A DNA stretch of 23,541 nucleotides from contig JBFGJY010000038.1 in the NCBI GenBank assembly GCA_041576975.1, positions 1 to 23,541 of the forward strand, written 5' to 3'. Origin of the DNA: JBFGJY01 sp041576975 (GTDB taxonomy: Bacteria; Pseudomonadota; Gammaproteobacteria; UBA4575). Position numbers and translations under genes: made by a program. Shown in pieces: positions 8,844-16,815 of this stretch (positions are counted from its first letter, which is position 1; each line of letters starts with the position of its first letter). The notes under the pieces were generated by a model that was not told where the DNA came from, made no database searches, and worked only from the letters and a program-made list of their open reading frames with translations.

Positions 8844-9944
8844 ATGGAAGCACAAAATATCCCTAAAATTACATTTACTGAACTGGTATCGACGAGCACT
8901 AGGAATTTAAAAGGTGTTTATCGCCCAAGAGTATTAATTGCATTACCGGTATTTAATGAAGAAGCGATTCTGAGAAAAAATTTCCAGATTATTCACGAAT
9001 TCATGGAAACACTGAATGATCAATATAATTGGAGGATACTAATAATAAATGATGGGAGTAAAGATAATACTAGAGATACTGCTGATGAAATAAAAATAAA
9101 ATACTCAAATGTATGTGTTTATCATTTTTTTAAAAACTTTGGTCTAGGACAGGCGCATCGTTTTGCAATTGATAATGCGAATGCAGATGACGACTATATT
9201 GTTTTTCTTGATATTGATCTAAGTTATTCTGTAGATCACGTAAAAAAATTATTAGATGAAATAACTACCTCAAAAGCCAAGCTGGTGTTGGCATCACCAT
9301 ATATGAAAAATGGTAAGATTACGAATATAACAGCTTTAAGAAAAATTTTAAGTCAGGTAGCAAATAAATTTTTATCGTTTGTAAGTCAAGGTCGTTTATC
9401 TACACTGACATGTATGGTGCGTGCCTATGATATCAAGTTTTTTAAGTCGATATCATTTCGAAATGGAGGAATGGATTTCATGCCAGAGGCAATATATAAG
9501 ACAATGGTTTTGCGCGGCATGATTACCCAAATACCAGCTCATCTAAATTGGGCCCCCTGTATTGAAAATAAAGAATCAAGAAAATCTAGCATGATTGTGC
9601 CCAGGCAAATTAAGGCAGCATTTGTTTCTGGATTTATATTTAGACCGTTTATGTTTTTCATTGTACCCGGGTTATTCATGATGATGTGCGCGTTATATTC
9701 AGCATACTGGATGTTTTACCATTATTTTCAAGCATATGTTCAAGTTAAAGGAATCAGCCAAAATTTAATTTATGAATCATTGGCCTTGTCTTATTCTAAT
9801 AGCCCACACACATTTATTGTTTGTTTTATTTCATTTGTACTATCTTTTCAATTCCTAAGTCTAGGAATTTTATCTCTGCAAAATAAAAAATATTTTGAAG
9901 AGTTATTTACTCTTGGCAACACTATTAATAAGAAAGTTCTATAG
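8844..9944 (+). CDS. Family 2 glycosyltransferase with two C-terminal membrane helices
   Basis: A GT-A fold glycosyltransferase of the polyprenyl-phosphate/dolichyl-phosphate sugar transferase type. LIALPVFNEE (31-40) opens the GT2 domain. NDGSKDNT (69-76) is the nucleotide-binding signature, and the metal-binding Asp residues are in LDIDLSYS (122-129). Two hydrophobic segments at about 268-292 and 322-346 should anchor the C-terminus in the inner membrane, as in DPM1- or ArnC-like enzymes that load a sugar onto a lipid carrier. Length is 366 aa. It is divergent from the sugar-nucleotide genes across a 535-nt gap and so probably belongs to the same functional block. The gene is visibly AT-rich (14 G+C in 60 nt at 9061-9120), which fits horizontal acquisition. 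Donor and acceptor cannot be read from the sequence. No SD precedes the ATG. Confidence 0.87.
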   Translation: MEAQNIPKITFTELVSTSTRNLKGVYRPRVLIALPVFNEEAILRKNFQIIHEFMETLNDQYNWRILIINDGSKDNTRDTADEIKIKYSNVCVYHFFKNFGLGQAHRFAIDNANADDDYIVFLDIDLSYSVDHVKKLLDEITTSKAKLVLASPYMKNGKITNITALRKILSQVANKFLSFVSQGRLSTLTCMVRAYDIKFFKSISFRNGGMDFMPEAIYKTMVLRGMITQIPAHLNWAPCIENKESRKSSMIVPRQIKAAFVSGFIFRPFMFFIVPGLFMMMCALYSAYWMFYHYFQAYVQVKGISQNLIYESLALSYSNSPHTFIVCFISFVLSFQFLSLGILSLQNKKYFEELFTLGNTINKKVL

Positions 9945-10425
9945 TAGCTAGTAACCTACTTATATGGTTTATAAATGTGAGGGAATAGCAAGTTAGTTCC
10001 ATAAACTATAATTACAGGCGCTAAAAGTTTTATATGGGTGAGGCGCGTTTTTTTTGCCTAATTACATCTTTCATCTATATATGCTTTGATATAGAGAAAC
10101 AATGGTTGTGCTGGGAATATCGGTGCAAAAAAAGCCTAATTGGTCTCTATATCTTTAAATGAAATTTAGATAAATATGAGCGCGAGTACTACACCGCATC
10201 CTGCTGGGAGTGATTTTACTACTTGGTTTTTATCAATTTAAATGCCGGTGGCCATACGTATTAAGATTTAACTATAAATTCTATAATAAATGGCAGTATT
10301 CATTGCGTGACAAAGTCACAGTTATGCGGTAAATATGCTAGCAATTAGCTTATTTCATAAAATAATGTGAATTAATTTCATATCAAAGTACCATTCGGTG
10401 TTTTACATCATTTTGATTCAGAAGT
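9945..10425. other. Intergenic region (481 nt) before pheA with long inverted repeat and short ORF
   Basis: No recognised gene. A 10-bp perfect inverted repeat, GATATAGAGA (10088-10097) and TCTCTATATC (10144-10153), extends inward with CAAT/ATTG. A 21-codon ATG ORF at 10176-10241 begins MSASTTPHPAGSDF and is more GC-rich than its surroundings. A GTGAC-AAA-GTCAC repeat is at 10307-10319. This is roughly where serC would be expected, but no serC-like sequence is seen. The T8 run at about 10050 follows GC-rich sequence and might end glycosyltransferase transcription, but the stem is poor. Confidence 0.5.
10282..10287 (+). promoter_or_regulatory. Possible -10 element upstream of pheA
   Basis: A perfect TATAAT lies about 140 nt before the pheA GTG. 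No convincing -35 is found 16-18 nt upstream, so the call rests on the -10 alone. The GTGAC-AAA-GTCAC inverted repeat 20 nt downstream (10307-10319) could be an operator in the leader. Confidence 0.3.
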
Positions 10426-11508
10426 GTGGATAAGAAGCTACTAGAATTCTTTCGTAAAGAGATTGATTCCATCGATCGACAGCTTATGCAGTTAATTAGC
10501 GATCGTGCTGAGCTAGCTAAAAAAGTAGCTTGTATAAAAGCTGAAGGGCAAGATGAGGCTAATTTTTACAGACCTGATCGTGAGGCGAATATTCTAAAGC
10601 GTGTACTTGAGTATAATAAGGGCCCATTAAGTAATGAAGAAATGGCGCGACTTATTCGAGAAGTCATGTCTGCATGTTTAGCGTTGGAGCAACGCTTACA
10701 AGTAGCATTTCTTGGTCCTTCCGGTACATTTACAGAAGAGGCAGCATACAAACATTTTGGACATTCGATTAGTACACTTTCAGCAAATTCTATAGATGAT
10801 GTGTTCCGTGAGGTAGAGTCGGATAATGCTGACTATGGAGTAGTACCAATTGAAAATTCAACACAGGGAATCGTAAATAGCACTCTTGATATGTTTCTAG
10901 AATCGACACTAAAAATTGTTGGTGAAGTAGAGTTACGTGTCCATCAACATTTGCTAAGTAATGTTAAAAAGCTGAGTGAAATTAAAGTGTTGTATTCTCA
11001 TCAGCAATCTTTGGCGCAATGTAAGAAATGGTTGGAAGCTAACCTTCCTGGTGTAAAGCGTGTACCAGTCAGTAGTAATGCTGATGCAGCGCAACGTGCA
11101 TTTAATGAAAAATGTTCTGCTGCAATAGCTAGTGAAACTGCAGCACAGGAATACAAACTCGCAGTGCACAAAAAAAATATTGAGGACTCTCCTGAGAATA
11201 CAACACGCTTTCTTATAATTGGTAAGCAAGATGTTCAACAGACAGGAGATGATAAAACTACATTGCTAATTACAGCACCTAATAAACCGGGTGCACTCTA
11301 TGGTTTATTGCAACCACTCGCTAAAAATAATGTGAGTATGACGCGTATTGAATCAAGGCCATCACACTGTGTTAACTGGGAATATGTATTTTTCCTGGAT
11401 TTAGCAGGTCATATAGAGAATGAGGCCGTCAAAAAATCTGTTGAAGAGTTAAAGGCTGAGGCTGACTTACTCAAAGTGCTAGGCTCCTATCCAAGGGCTG
11501 CGCTATAA
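10426..11508 (+). CDS. pheA: Bifunctional chorismate mutase / prephenate dehydratase (P-protein)
   Basis: Converts chorismate to prephenate and then to phenylpyruvate for phenylalanine synthesis. Three domains are visible: an AroQ-type chorismate mutase (about 1-88, beginning LLEFFRKEIDSIDRQLMQLI), a prephenate dehydratase (about 92-268, with FLGPSGTFTEEAA at 95-107, ENSTQGIVNSTLDMF at 143-157 and the catalytic TTRF at 259-262), and a C-terminal ACT regulatory domain (about 278-360, with ESRPS at 309-313 expected to bind phenylalanine for feedback inhibition). The start is a GTG; an in-frame stop 12 nt upstream rules out anything longer. The SD is weak. tyrA follows after 20 nt and aroA after that. 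hisC, found here in some relatives, is missing. No Phe-rich leader peptide was found. Confidence 0.96.
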   Translation: MDKKLLEFFRKEIDSIDRQLMQLISDRAELAKKVACIKAEGQDEANFYRPDREANILKRVLEYNKGPLSNEEMARLIREVMSACLALEQRLQVAFLGPSGTFTEEAAYKHFGHSISTLSANSIDDVFREVESDNADYGVVPIENSTQGIVNSTLDMFLESTLKIVGEVELRVHQHLLSNVKKLSEIKVLYSHQQSLAQCKKWLEANLPGVKRVPVSSNADAAQRAFNEKCSAAIASETAAQEYKLAVHKKNIEDSPENTTRFLIIGKQDVQQTGDDKTTLLITAPNKPGALYGLLQPLAKNNVSMTRIESRPSHCVNWEYVFFLDLAGHIENEAVKKSVEELKAEADLLKVLGSYPRAAL

Positions 11509-11528
11509 ATACTTAACTATAAATTTTC

Positions 11529-12392
11529 ATGTTTAACAAGGTATATCTCGTCGGTGTCGGCCTGATTAATGGTTCTCTTGCTAAAGATTTAAAACGTCTT
11601 CAGCTCGCTAAAGAAGTCATAGGTATAGGAAGGAACTCGCAGCGTTTAGCAAAAGCACAAACATTACATATCATTGATCAATATCAACTCCTGCCTGAAA
11701 ACGATGTTTCAAATGCTGATGTGATTGTATTTGGAGTTCCAGTTGGCAAAATCAAGGATACACTTTCTTTGCTCAAGCCAAACCTTAATCCCGACACTTT
11801 ACTTACCGATGTTGGAAGCACTAAAAATAATGTCATTCAAGCCGCGGAAGAAATTTTGGGTGAATTGTCCGCTAAGTTTGTACCTGCTCACCCTATTGCA
11901 GGAAGTGAGCAAAGTGGATTTGAGCACGCGCAAGACAATCTATTTCAAGATCGCAAGGTGATCCTAACACCTACCGAGAAAACCGACGCTGCAGCTGTTC
12001 AAAAAATTAAAAAAATGTGGCAGATCATGGGTGCGCAGGTTATTGAAATGACGGCTGAACAACATGATGCGATATTGTCTATGACAAGTCATTTACCACA
12101 TATGGTGGCTTATACTTTAGTGAACTACTTGGGTAAACAACCTGATGCGAGTAATATTTTTAACTATGCGGCTGGAGGTTTTTACGATTTCACACGTATA
12201 GCCTCTAGCGATCCCACAATGTGGGCGGATATCTGTATTGCCAACAAAGACATGCTTCTTAAATCAATAGAAGGATTTAATAAATGTTTAAATGAATTGC
12301 GATCTGCCATTGATAAGCAGGATGTAGATGCAATTTATAATTTGCTAAAGCAGGCAAAACATCTGCGAGATTTGTATCCTTTAAAGAAGTAA
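11529..12392 (+). CDS. tyrA: Prephenate dehydrogenase
   Basis: NAD(P)-dependent oxidative decarboxylation of prephenate to 4-hydroxyphenylpyruvate, towards tyrosine. The N-terminal Rossmann motif reads GVGLINGS (9-16), so Asn14 stands where the third glycine of GxGxxG is usual. TDVGSTK (93-99), HPIAGSE (121-127) and TSHLPH (186-191, with the catalytic His188) are intact. It is a stand-alone dehydrogenase of 287 aa: no chorismate mutase domain as in the enteric T-protein, no ACT domain, and no fusion to AroA as in Pseudomonas. It lies 20 nt after pheA and 25 nt before aroA, so the three genes form one transcription unit. The ATG has no clear SD, which suggests coupling to pheA translation. Confidence 0.94.
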   Translation: MFNKVYLVGVGLINGSLAKDLKRLQLAKEVIGIGRNSQRLAKAQTLHIIDQYQLLPENDVSNADVIVFGVPVGKIKDTLSLLKPNLNPDTLLTDVGSTKNNVIQAAEEILGELSAKFVPAHPIAGSEQSGFEHAQDNLFQDRKVILTPTEKTDAAAVQKIKKMWQIMGAQVIEMTAEQHDAILSMTSHLPHMVAYTLVNYLGKQPDASNIFNYAAGGFYDFTRIASSDPTMWADICIANKDMLLKSIEGFNKCLNELRSAIDKQDVDAIYNLLKQAKHLRDLYPLKK

Positions 12393-12417
12393 ATTCTTCA
12401 TTGATTCCTTTATTTAG

Positions 12418-13719
12418 ATGGGTTCCTCTAATTATCAACTAGAACCACGAGGCCAATGCAGTGGCTCAATACAAGTGCCGGGTGATAAGTCGATTTCACA
12501 TCGTGCAGTTATGTTGGCTTCTTTGGCAGAGGGCATTAGCGAGATTACTGGTTTTCTGCCAGCTACTGATTGTGAAGCAACCCTGACTGCTTTTCATAGC
12601 ATGGGTGTAAAAGTTGAGCGCTTAGCACCTACACAAGTACGAATTCATGGAGTAGGGCTTGAGGGGTTACATCCACCGCACGGTGAAATAAACATGGGAA
12701 ATTCAGGTACAGCCATGCGGCTTATGGCTGGAATTTTATGCGGGCAGAAATTTACGTCTACATTGATAGGTGATGAGTCACTTTCTGCTCGACCTATGCA
12801 ACGCATTCAAGTTCCATTACAAAAGATGGGTGCAGGTATTGTAATGAGTAATAAAGGTACGCCACCCTTGGAAATTCAACCATCAAATTCATTGCATGGC
12901 ATCCATTATCAACTACCCATGGCAAGTGCTCAGGTAAAATCATGCATATTACTGGCGGGTTTATATGCACAAGGCAAGACATGTATAGAAGAAAGCATTC
13001 TCACGCGGGATCATACTGAACGGATGTTACAAACATTTTCCTATCCGATTGAAATTGAGGACAAGCGTGTTTGTTTAACGGGAGGAGGTCGACTCATTGC
13101 AACAAATATTAATATTCCTGGCGACATTTCGTCGGTGGCATTTTTTATCGTCGGCGCATTAATTTCAGATTCAGCAGAACTTGTGATTGAGAATGTTGGA
13201 ATGAACCCAACACGTGATGGAGTCATTGAAATATTACGTCTCATGGGAGCAAATATTGAAATTAGAAATATAAAGACATATGGTGCTGAACCCGTGGCAG
13301 ACCTTGTTATTCGCAGCAGCTGTCTGTATGGAATTGATATACCACAACATCTAATCGCAAAATCCATTGATGAATTTCCTATTCTATTTATTGCGGCTGC
13401 CTGCGCAAAGGGCACAACAGATCTTAGTGGTGCTCAAGAATTACGTGTTAAAGAGTCCGACCGCATTCATAACATGGTTGTGGGGCTGCAAAATTTAGGT
13501 ATAGATGCTGAAGAAAAATTAGATGGTCTGACTATCCTGGGTGGAAAGATTAAAGGCGGTGAAATTGATAGTGGTGGCGATCATCGAGTAGCCATGGCTT
13601 TTACTATTGCATCTTTGGTCTCCGCAGAAGAAATTACAGTGAGAAACACTGACAATGTTACTACCTCGTTTCCTGATTTTGTCACTTGCGCTTCGAAATT
13701 GGGCCTTAAGTTTAAATAA
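12418..13719 (+). CDS. aroA: 3-phosphoshikimate 1-carboxyvinyltransferase (EPSP synthase), class II signature
   Basis: Transfers enolpyruvyl from phosphoenolpyruvate to shikimate-3-phosphate in the shikimate pathway. Landmarks are PGDKSISHR (21-29), GNSGTAMR (94-101), LSARPMQRI (122-130), KESDR (345-349), GDHRVAMA (387-394) and the catalytic Asp318-Glu319 in SIDEFP. It shows all four short motifs described for class II EPSP synthases: GDKS (22-25), SAQVK (170-174), RDHTE (197-201) and NPTR (263-266). Class I enzymes such as the E. coli one differ at these sites. The CP4-type Ala in the GNAAT position is not present; Gly97 is kept. Length (433 aa) is normal. cmk follows after 14 nt. The ATG has no SD. 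Confidence 0.96.
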   Translation: MGSSNYQLEPRGQCSGSIQVPGDKSISHRAVMLASLAEGISEITGFLPATDCEATLTAFHSMGVKVERLAPTQVRIHGVGLEGLHPPHGEINMGNSGTAMRLMAGILCGQKFTSTLIGDESLSARPMQRIQVPLQKMGAGIVMSNKGTPPLEIQPSNSLHGIHYQLPMASAQVKSCILLAGLYAQGKTCIEESILTRDHTERMLQTFSYPIEIEDKRVCLTGGGRLIATNINIPGDISSVAFFIVGALISDSAELVIENVGMNPTRDGVIEILRLMGANIEIRNIKTYGAEPVADLVIRSSCLYGIDIPQHLIAKSIDEFPILFIAAACAKGTTDLSGAQELRVKESDRIHNMVVGLQNLGIDAEEKLDGLTILGGKIKGGEIDSGGDHRVAMAFTIASLVSAEEITVRNTDNVTTSFPDFVTCASKLGLKFK

Positions 13720-13733
13720 TTCGAGTTATTTGT

Positions 13734-14411
13734 ATGAATAACGCCGTAATTCCGGTGGTGACAATTGATGGCCCGGCCGGCTCAGGTAAAGGCACCATTG
13801 CGAGACAATTGGCAGAGATATTGGGATTTCATTATTTGGATAGTGGTGCACTTTATCGAATTCTCGCCTTATTCAGTCGACAGCAGCAAGTTTCCATTGA
13901 TGATTTGGATAGCTTAGTTAGGTTGTGTATAGACATGCAAATACGATTTGAGATCTCCTCAGTACATGAGGACGTGCATGTGTTTTTGAATAATCAGGAA
14001 GTTTCTGATCAGCTACGCACAGAAGAGTGTGCTGCACGCGCTTCCCAGTTGGCAGCTTATCCTCGAGTTCGCTCAGCGTTGCTTGCTAAACAACATGCCT
14101 TTCGAATTTCACCTGGACTTGTGGCGGAGGGAAGGGATATGGGGACCGTAGTTTTCCCGGATGCAAAGTGTAAGGTTTTTCTAACTGCCAGTGTCAGCGA
14201 ACGCGCGCGTAGACGGCAGAAACAGTTGAAGAAACAAGGGATTAGTGCTAGCCTTGACCGCCTTTTGAAAGAGATAGAGGCGCGAGATTCCCGTGATGAG
14301 AATCGTGCCATCTCTCCTCTACGTCCTGCCGCAGATGCTGTGCTTGTAGACTCTACGGAGTTATCGATAGATCAAGTTGTGCAACGTATTGCCGCACTTA
14401 TAAAACGATGA
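13734..14411 (+). CDS. cmk: Cytidylate kinase
   Basis: Phosphorylates CMP and dCMP to the diphosphates with ATP. The Walker A loop is GPAGSGKGT (13-21), followed by YLDSGALYR (34-42). LVAEGRDMGTVVFPDA contains the CMP-binding Arg and Asp. The lid region ERARRRQKQL and DSRDENRAISPLRPAADAVLVDST complete the family pattern. At 225 aa it is standard. It sits between aroA and rpsA, as in most gammaproteobacteria, and its TGA stop overlaps the SD of a five-codon ORF that precedes rpsA. Confidence 0.97.
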   Translation: MNNAVIPVVTIDGPAGSGKGTIARQLAEILGFHYLDSGALYRILALFSRQQQVSIDDLDSLVRLCIDMQIRFEISSVHEDVHVFLNNQEVSDQLRTEECAARASQLAAYPRVRSALLAKQHAFRISPGLVAEGRDMGTVVFPDAKCKVFLTASVSERARRRQKQLKKQGISASLDRLLKEIEARDSRDENRAISPLRPAADAVLVDSTELSIDQVVQRIAALIKR

Positions 14412-14421
14412 GGAATTTTAA

Positions 14422-14439
14422 ATGACAGGAAACTATTAA
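14422..14439 (+). other. Five-codon mini-ORF in the rpsA leader
   Basis: ATG ACA GGA AAC TAT TAA (peptide MTGNY) lies between cmk and rpsA. It has a correctly spaced SD (AGGA at 14411-14414, 7 nt before the ATG), while rpsA itself, 7 nt beyond the mini-ORF stop, has none. It could hand terminating ribosomes to rpsA or simply be chance. No homology can be judged at this length. Confidence 0.35.
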
Positions 14440-14446
14440 AATTAAT

Positions 14447-16132
14447 ATGGGTGAAAGTTTTGCTGAGCTCTTTGAAGAGAGCGTAAATAATATAAATACT
14501 AAACCTGGTAGCATTATCAATGGTACTGTGGTTGATATTAGACAGGACGCAGTCATTGTAAATGCGGGTCTAAAGTCCGAAGGCATCATACCAATTGATC
14601 AGTTCAAAACTGATAAAGGCCAGCTTGAAGTAGAGATTGGCGACACCATTGAAGTCGCTCTAGATGCACTTGAAGATGGTTATGGTGAGACCATACTTTC
14701 TCGCGAAAAAGCCAGGCGCGCCAAAGCTTGGACAGAATTAGAACGTGTTCACGAAGCTGGTGAAACCATCACCGGAACCATTACAGGCAGAGTGAAGGGT
14801 GGATTTACTGTTGAATTGGATGATCTTCGAGCATTCCTTCCTGGTTCCTTAGTGGATGTTCGTCCAGTACGAGATACGGCCTACCTAGAAGGCAAAGAAC
14901 TGGAATTCAAAGTAATTAAAATTGATCTCAAGCGAAATAATGTGGTGGTGTCTCGTCGTGCAGTAGTTGAGTCAGAATACAGCGTCGAACGTGAAGAATT
15001 GATTAATACTTTGAAAGAAGGCGCCATCGTAAAAGGTATTGTGAAGAATTTGACTGATTACGGAGCATTTTTGGATCTTGGCGGTGTGGATGGTTTGTTA
15101 CACATTACCGATATGGCTTGGAAGCGCGTAAAACATCCATCAGAAATCGTATCCATTGGCGATGAGATTGATGTGCGCGTACTAAAATTTGATAAAGAAA
15201 AAACCCGTGTATCGCTAGGATTAAAACAGTTAGATGATGACCCTTGGGGTGATATTAATCGTCGTTACCCTGAAGGCGCGCGCATCTTCGGTAAAGTTAC
15301 GAATATTGCAGATTATGGATGCTTTGTTGAAATAGAAGAAGGTATTGAAGGCCTGGTACACGTATCTGAAATGGATTGGACTAATAAGAATGTGAGTCCA
15401 GCAAAGATCGTATCATTAGGTGATGAGGTCGAAGTGATGATTCTAGATATCGATGAAGAACGTCGCAGAATCTCGTTAGGTATGAAACAGTGTCAGCCAA
15501 ATCCATGGGATGAATTTGCAAGCGGACACGATAAAGGTAGTGAAGTTACAGGCATAATAAAGTCGATTACAGACTTTGGAATCTTCGTAGGGCTTGATGG
15601 TGGAATTGATGGTTTAGTTCATTTATCAGACTTGGCTTGGAATATCCCTGGAGAAGAAGCTGTACGTGGCTATAAAAAAGGCGATGAGTTACGTGCCATG
15701 GTGCTGTCCGTGGATGCAGAGCGCGAACGTATTTCACTAGGCGTAAAACAGTTAGAGAAAGATCCATTCTCTGCTTATATTGCAGAAAATCCTAAAGGCA
15801 GTATCGTAACTGGAACTGTCGGCGAGATCGATGCTAAATCCGCTACCATCACACTGGCTGAAGGTGTAGAAGGAATTTTAAAAGCATCTGAAATAGCTCG
15901 TGACCGAGTAGAAGATATTCGTACTGTGCTTAAAGAAGGCGAACAAATAGAAGCCAAATTTATTGGTGTTGACAAAAAGTCTCGAATGATCACGCTATCG
16001 ATAAAGGCAAAGGAATTTCAAGAAGAAGCGGCCGCTGTTCAAGATTACAGCAGCAATGAGTCGGCCTCGACTAGTTTAGGTGATATCCTAAAAGAATCAA
16101 TTGAAGATAATAAAGAAGATTCAGCTGAATAA
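14447..16132 (+). CDS. rpsA: 30S ribosomal protein S1
   Basis: The large RNA-binding protein of the 30S subunit that recruits mRNAs with weak SD sequences. Six S1 (OB-fold) repeats are visible at about 20-86, 104-170, 191-259, 276-346, 363-433 and 450-519. The central copies have the typical VTNIADYGCFVEIEEGIEGLVH pattern in abbreviated form (G.V..I.DYG.F..L...GL.H). The N-terminus MGESFAELFEESVNNI aligns with the E. coli protein, fixing the start. At 561 aa it matches the six-domain gammaproteobacterial form. The region before the ATG is AU-rich and lacks an SD, as known for rpsA genes that S1 autoregulates. ihfB follows after 24 nt. Confidence 0.97.
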   Translation: MGESFAELFEESVNNINTKPGSIINGTVVDIRQDAVIVNAGLKSEGIIPIDQFKTDKGQLEVEIGDTIEVALDALEDGYGETILSREKARRAKAWTELERVHEAGETITGTITGRVKGGFTVELDDLRAFLPGSLVDVRPVRDTAYLEGKELEFKVIKIDLKRNNVVVSRRAVVESEYSVEREELINTLKEGAIVKGIVKNLTDYGAFLDLGGVDGLLHITDMAWKRVKHPSEIVSIGDEIDVRVLKFDKEKTRVSLGLKQLDDDPWGDINRRYPEGARIFGKVTNIADYGCFVEIEEGIEGLVHVSEMDWTNKNVSPAKIVSLGDEVEVMILDIDEERRRISLGMKQCQPNPWDEFASGHDKGSEVTGIIKSITDFGIFVGLDGGIDGLVHLSDLAWNIPGEEAVRGYKKGDELRAMVLSVDAERERISLGVKQLEKDPFSAYIAENPKGSIVTGTVGEIDAKSATITLAEGVEGILKASEIARDRVEDIRTVLKEGEQIEAKFIGVDKKSRMITLSIKAKEFQEEAAAVQDYSSNESASTSLGDILKESIEDNKEDSAE

Positions 16133-16156
16133 TATAAGTTTAAAGAGGAGTATGTC

Positions 16157-16474
16157 ATGGATACCGAAGAAAATAGAAGCATGATTACAAAATCGGAACT
16201 TATTGAGAAAATTTCGCTAAAACAAAACCATCTTGCTCATAAAGATATAGAACTTTCTATTAAAAGTATCATTGAACAGATGAGTACATCATTAGCAAAA
16301 GGTGATCGTATTGAGATTAGAGGATTTGGGAGTTTCTCATTACACTTTCGGCCACCTAGAATAGGGCGAAATCCTAAAACTGGGGATGCTGTATCATTGC
16401 CTGGCAAGCATGTACCGCATTTTAAGCCTGGCAAAGAACTACGTGAACGAGTGAATCGGTCTATAACTAGCTAA
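16157..16474 (+). CDS. ihfB: Integration host factor subunit beta
   Basis: The beta subunit of the IHF heterodimer, which bends DNA sharply at specific sites for transcription, recombination and replication. The core TKSELIEKIS...GFGSFSLHFRPPRIGRNPKTGDAVSLPGKHVPHFKPGKELRERVN is IHF-beta-like, including the Pro in RNPKTG that intercalates DNA. A good SD (AGAGGAG at 16144-16150) is 6 nt before the ATG at 16157, so I choose that start even though it adds nine residues (MDTEENRSM) before the usual IHF-beta N-terminus. The alternative ATG at 16184 has no comparable SD. Placement after rpsA is the conserved one. The alpha subunit is not in the window. Confidence 0.95.
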   Translation: MDTEENRSMITKSELIEKISLKQNHLAHKDIELSIKSIIEQMSTSLAKGDRIEIRGFGSFSLHFRPPRIGRNPKTGDAVSLPGKHVPHFKPGKELRERVNRSITS

Positions 16475-16521
16475 TATCAGACTAAGAACGCGAGTATTTA
16501 TATCGCTAACTCTTGTGCTCG

Positions 16522-16815
16522 ATGCTTCGTTTTTTATCATTCATAGTCTCAATTGTACTTGTTCTACTCATCTTTATTTTTATACTAGAAAATCTCGCAC
16601 CCATCACAATTAATTTTCTTGTGCAAAATGTACAGGCGCCACTTGGTGTAACGATGTTAATATGTTTTATAATCGGTGCACTGACAGGGATCTCGTTTAG
16701 TATTAGTCTGGTTTTAAAGAATAAAAGCCGTGCTAAATTACTAGCCAAGAAAGTTGCAGTTGCTGAGCAGGAAGTTGCTAATTTACGTCAACTCCCAATC
16801 AAGAGTTCCCACTAA
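16522..16815 (+). CDS. lapA: LapA-domain inner-membrane protein
   Basis: A small inner-membrane protein of the lipopolysaccharide assembly protein A family (formerly DUF1049/YciS), which works with LapB in regulating LPS synthesis. Two hydrophobic helices are clear, about residues 3-22 and 38-63, with the family pattern ENLAPITINFLVQNV between them. The C-terminus is a basic coiled-coil-like tail. I place the start at the ATG at 16522 (MLRFLSFIV); an upstream TTG at 16513 would add three residues but has no SD either. Its TAA stop shares one base with the lapB ATG (TAATG), so translation of the two is probably coupled. Confidence 0.85.
   Translation: MLRFLSFIVSIVLVLLIFIFILENLAPITINFLVQNVQAPLGVTMLICFIIGALTGISFSISLVLKNKSRAKLLAKKVAVAEQEVANLRQLPIKSSH

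Noticed and set aside
4106..9944. A full exosortase/PEP-CTERM system
   Set aside because: Only the decarboxylase resembles that cluster; there is no exosortase, no PEP-CTERM protein and no AMP-ligase in the window.
9945..10425. Phenylalanine attenuator or leader peptide for pheA
   Set aside because: No short ORF with a run of Phe codons and no terminator directly before pheA was found.
3915..10425. Remnant of serC in the gyrA-pheA interval
   Set aside because: No stretch in either strand reads like phosphoserine aminotransferase, even in short pieces.
13041..13415. 124-codon minus-strand frame inside aroA
   Set aside because: aroA is certain over this stretch and the opposite frame shows no domain or ribosome site.
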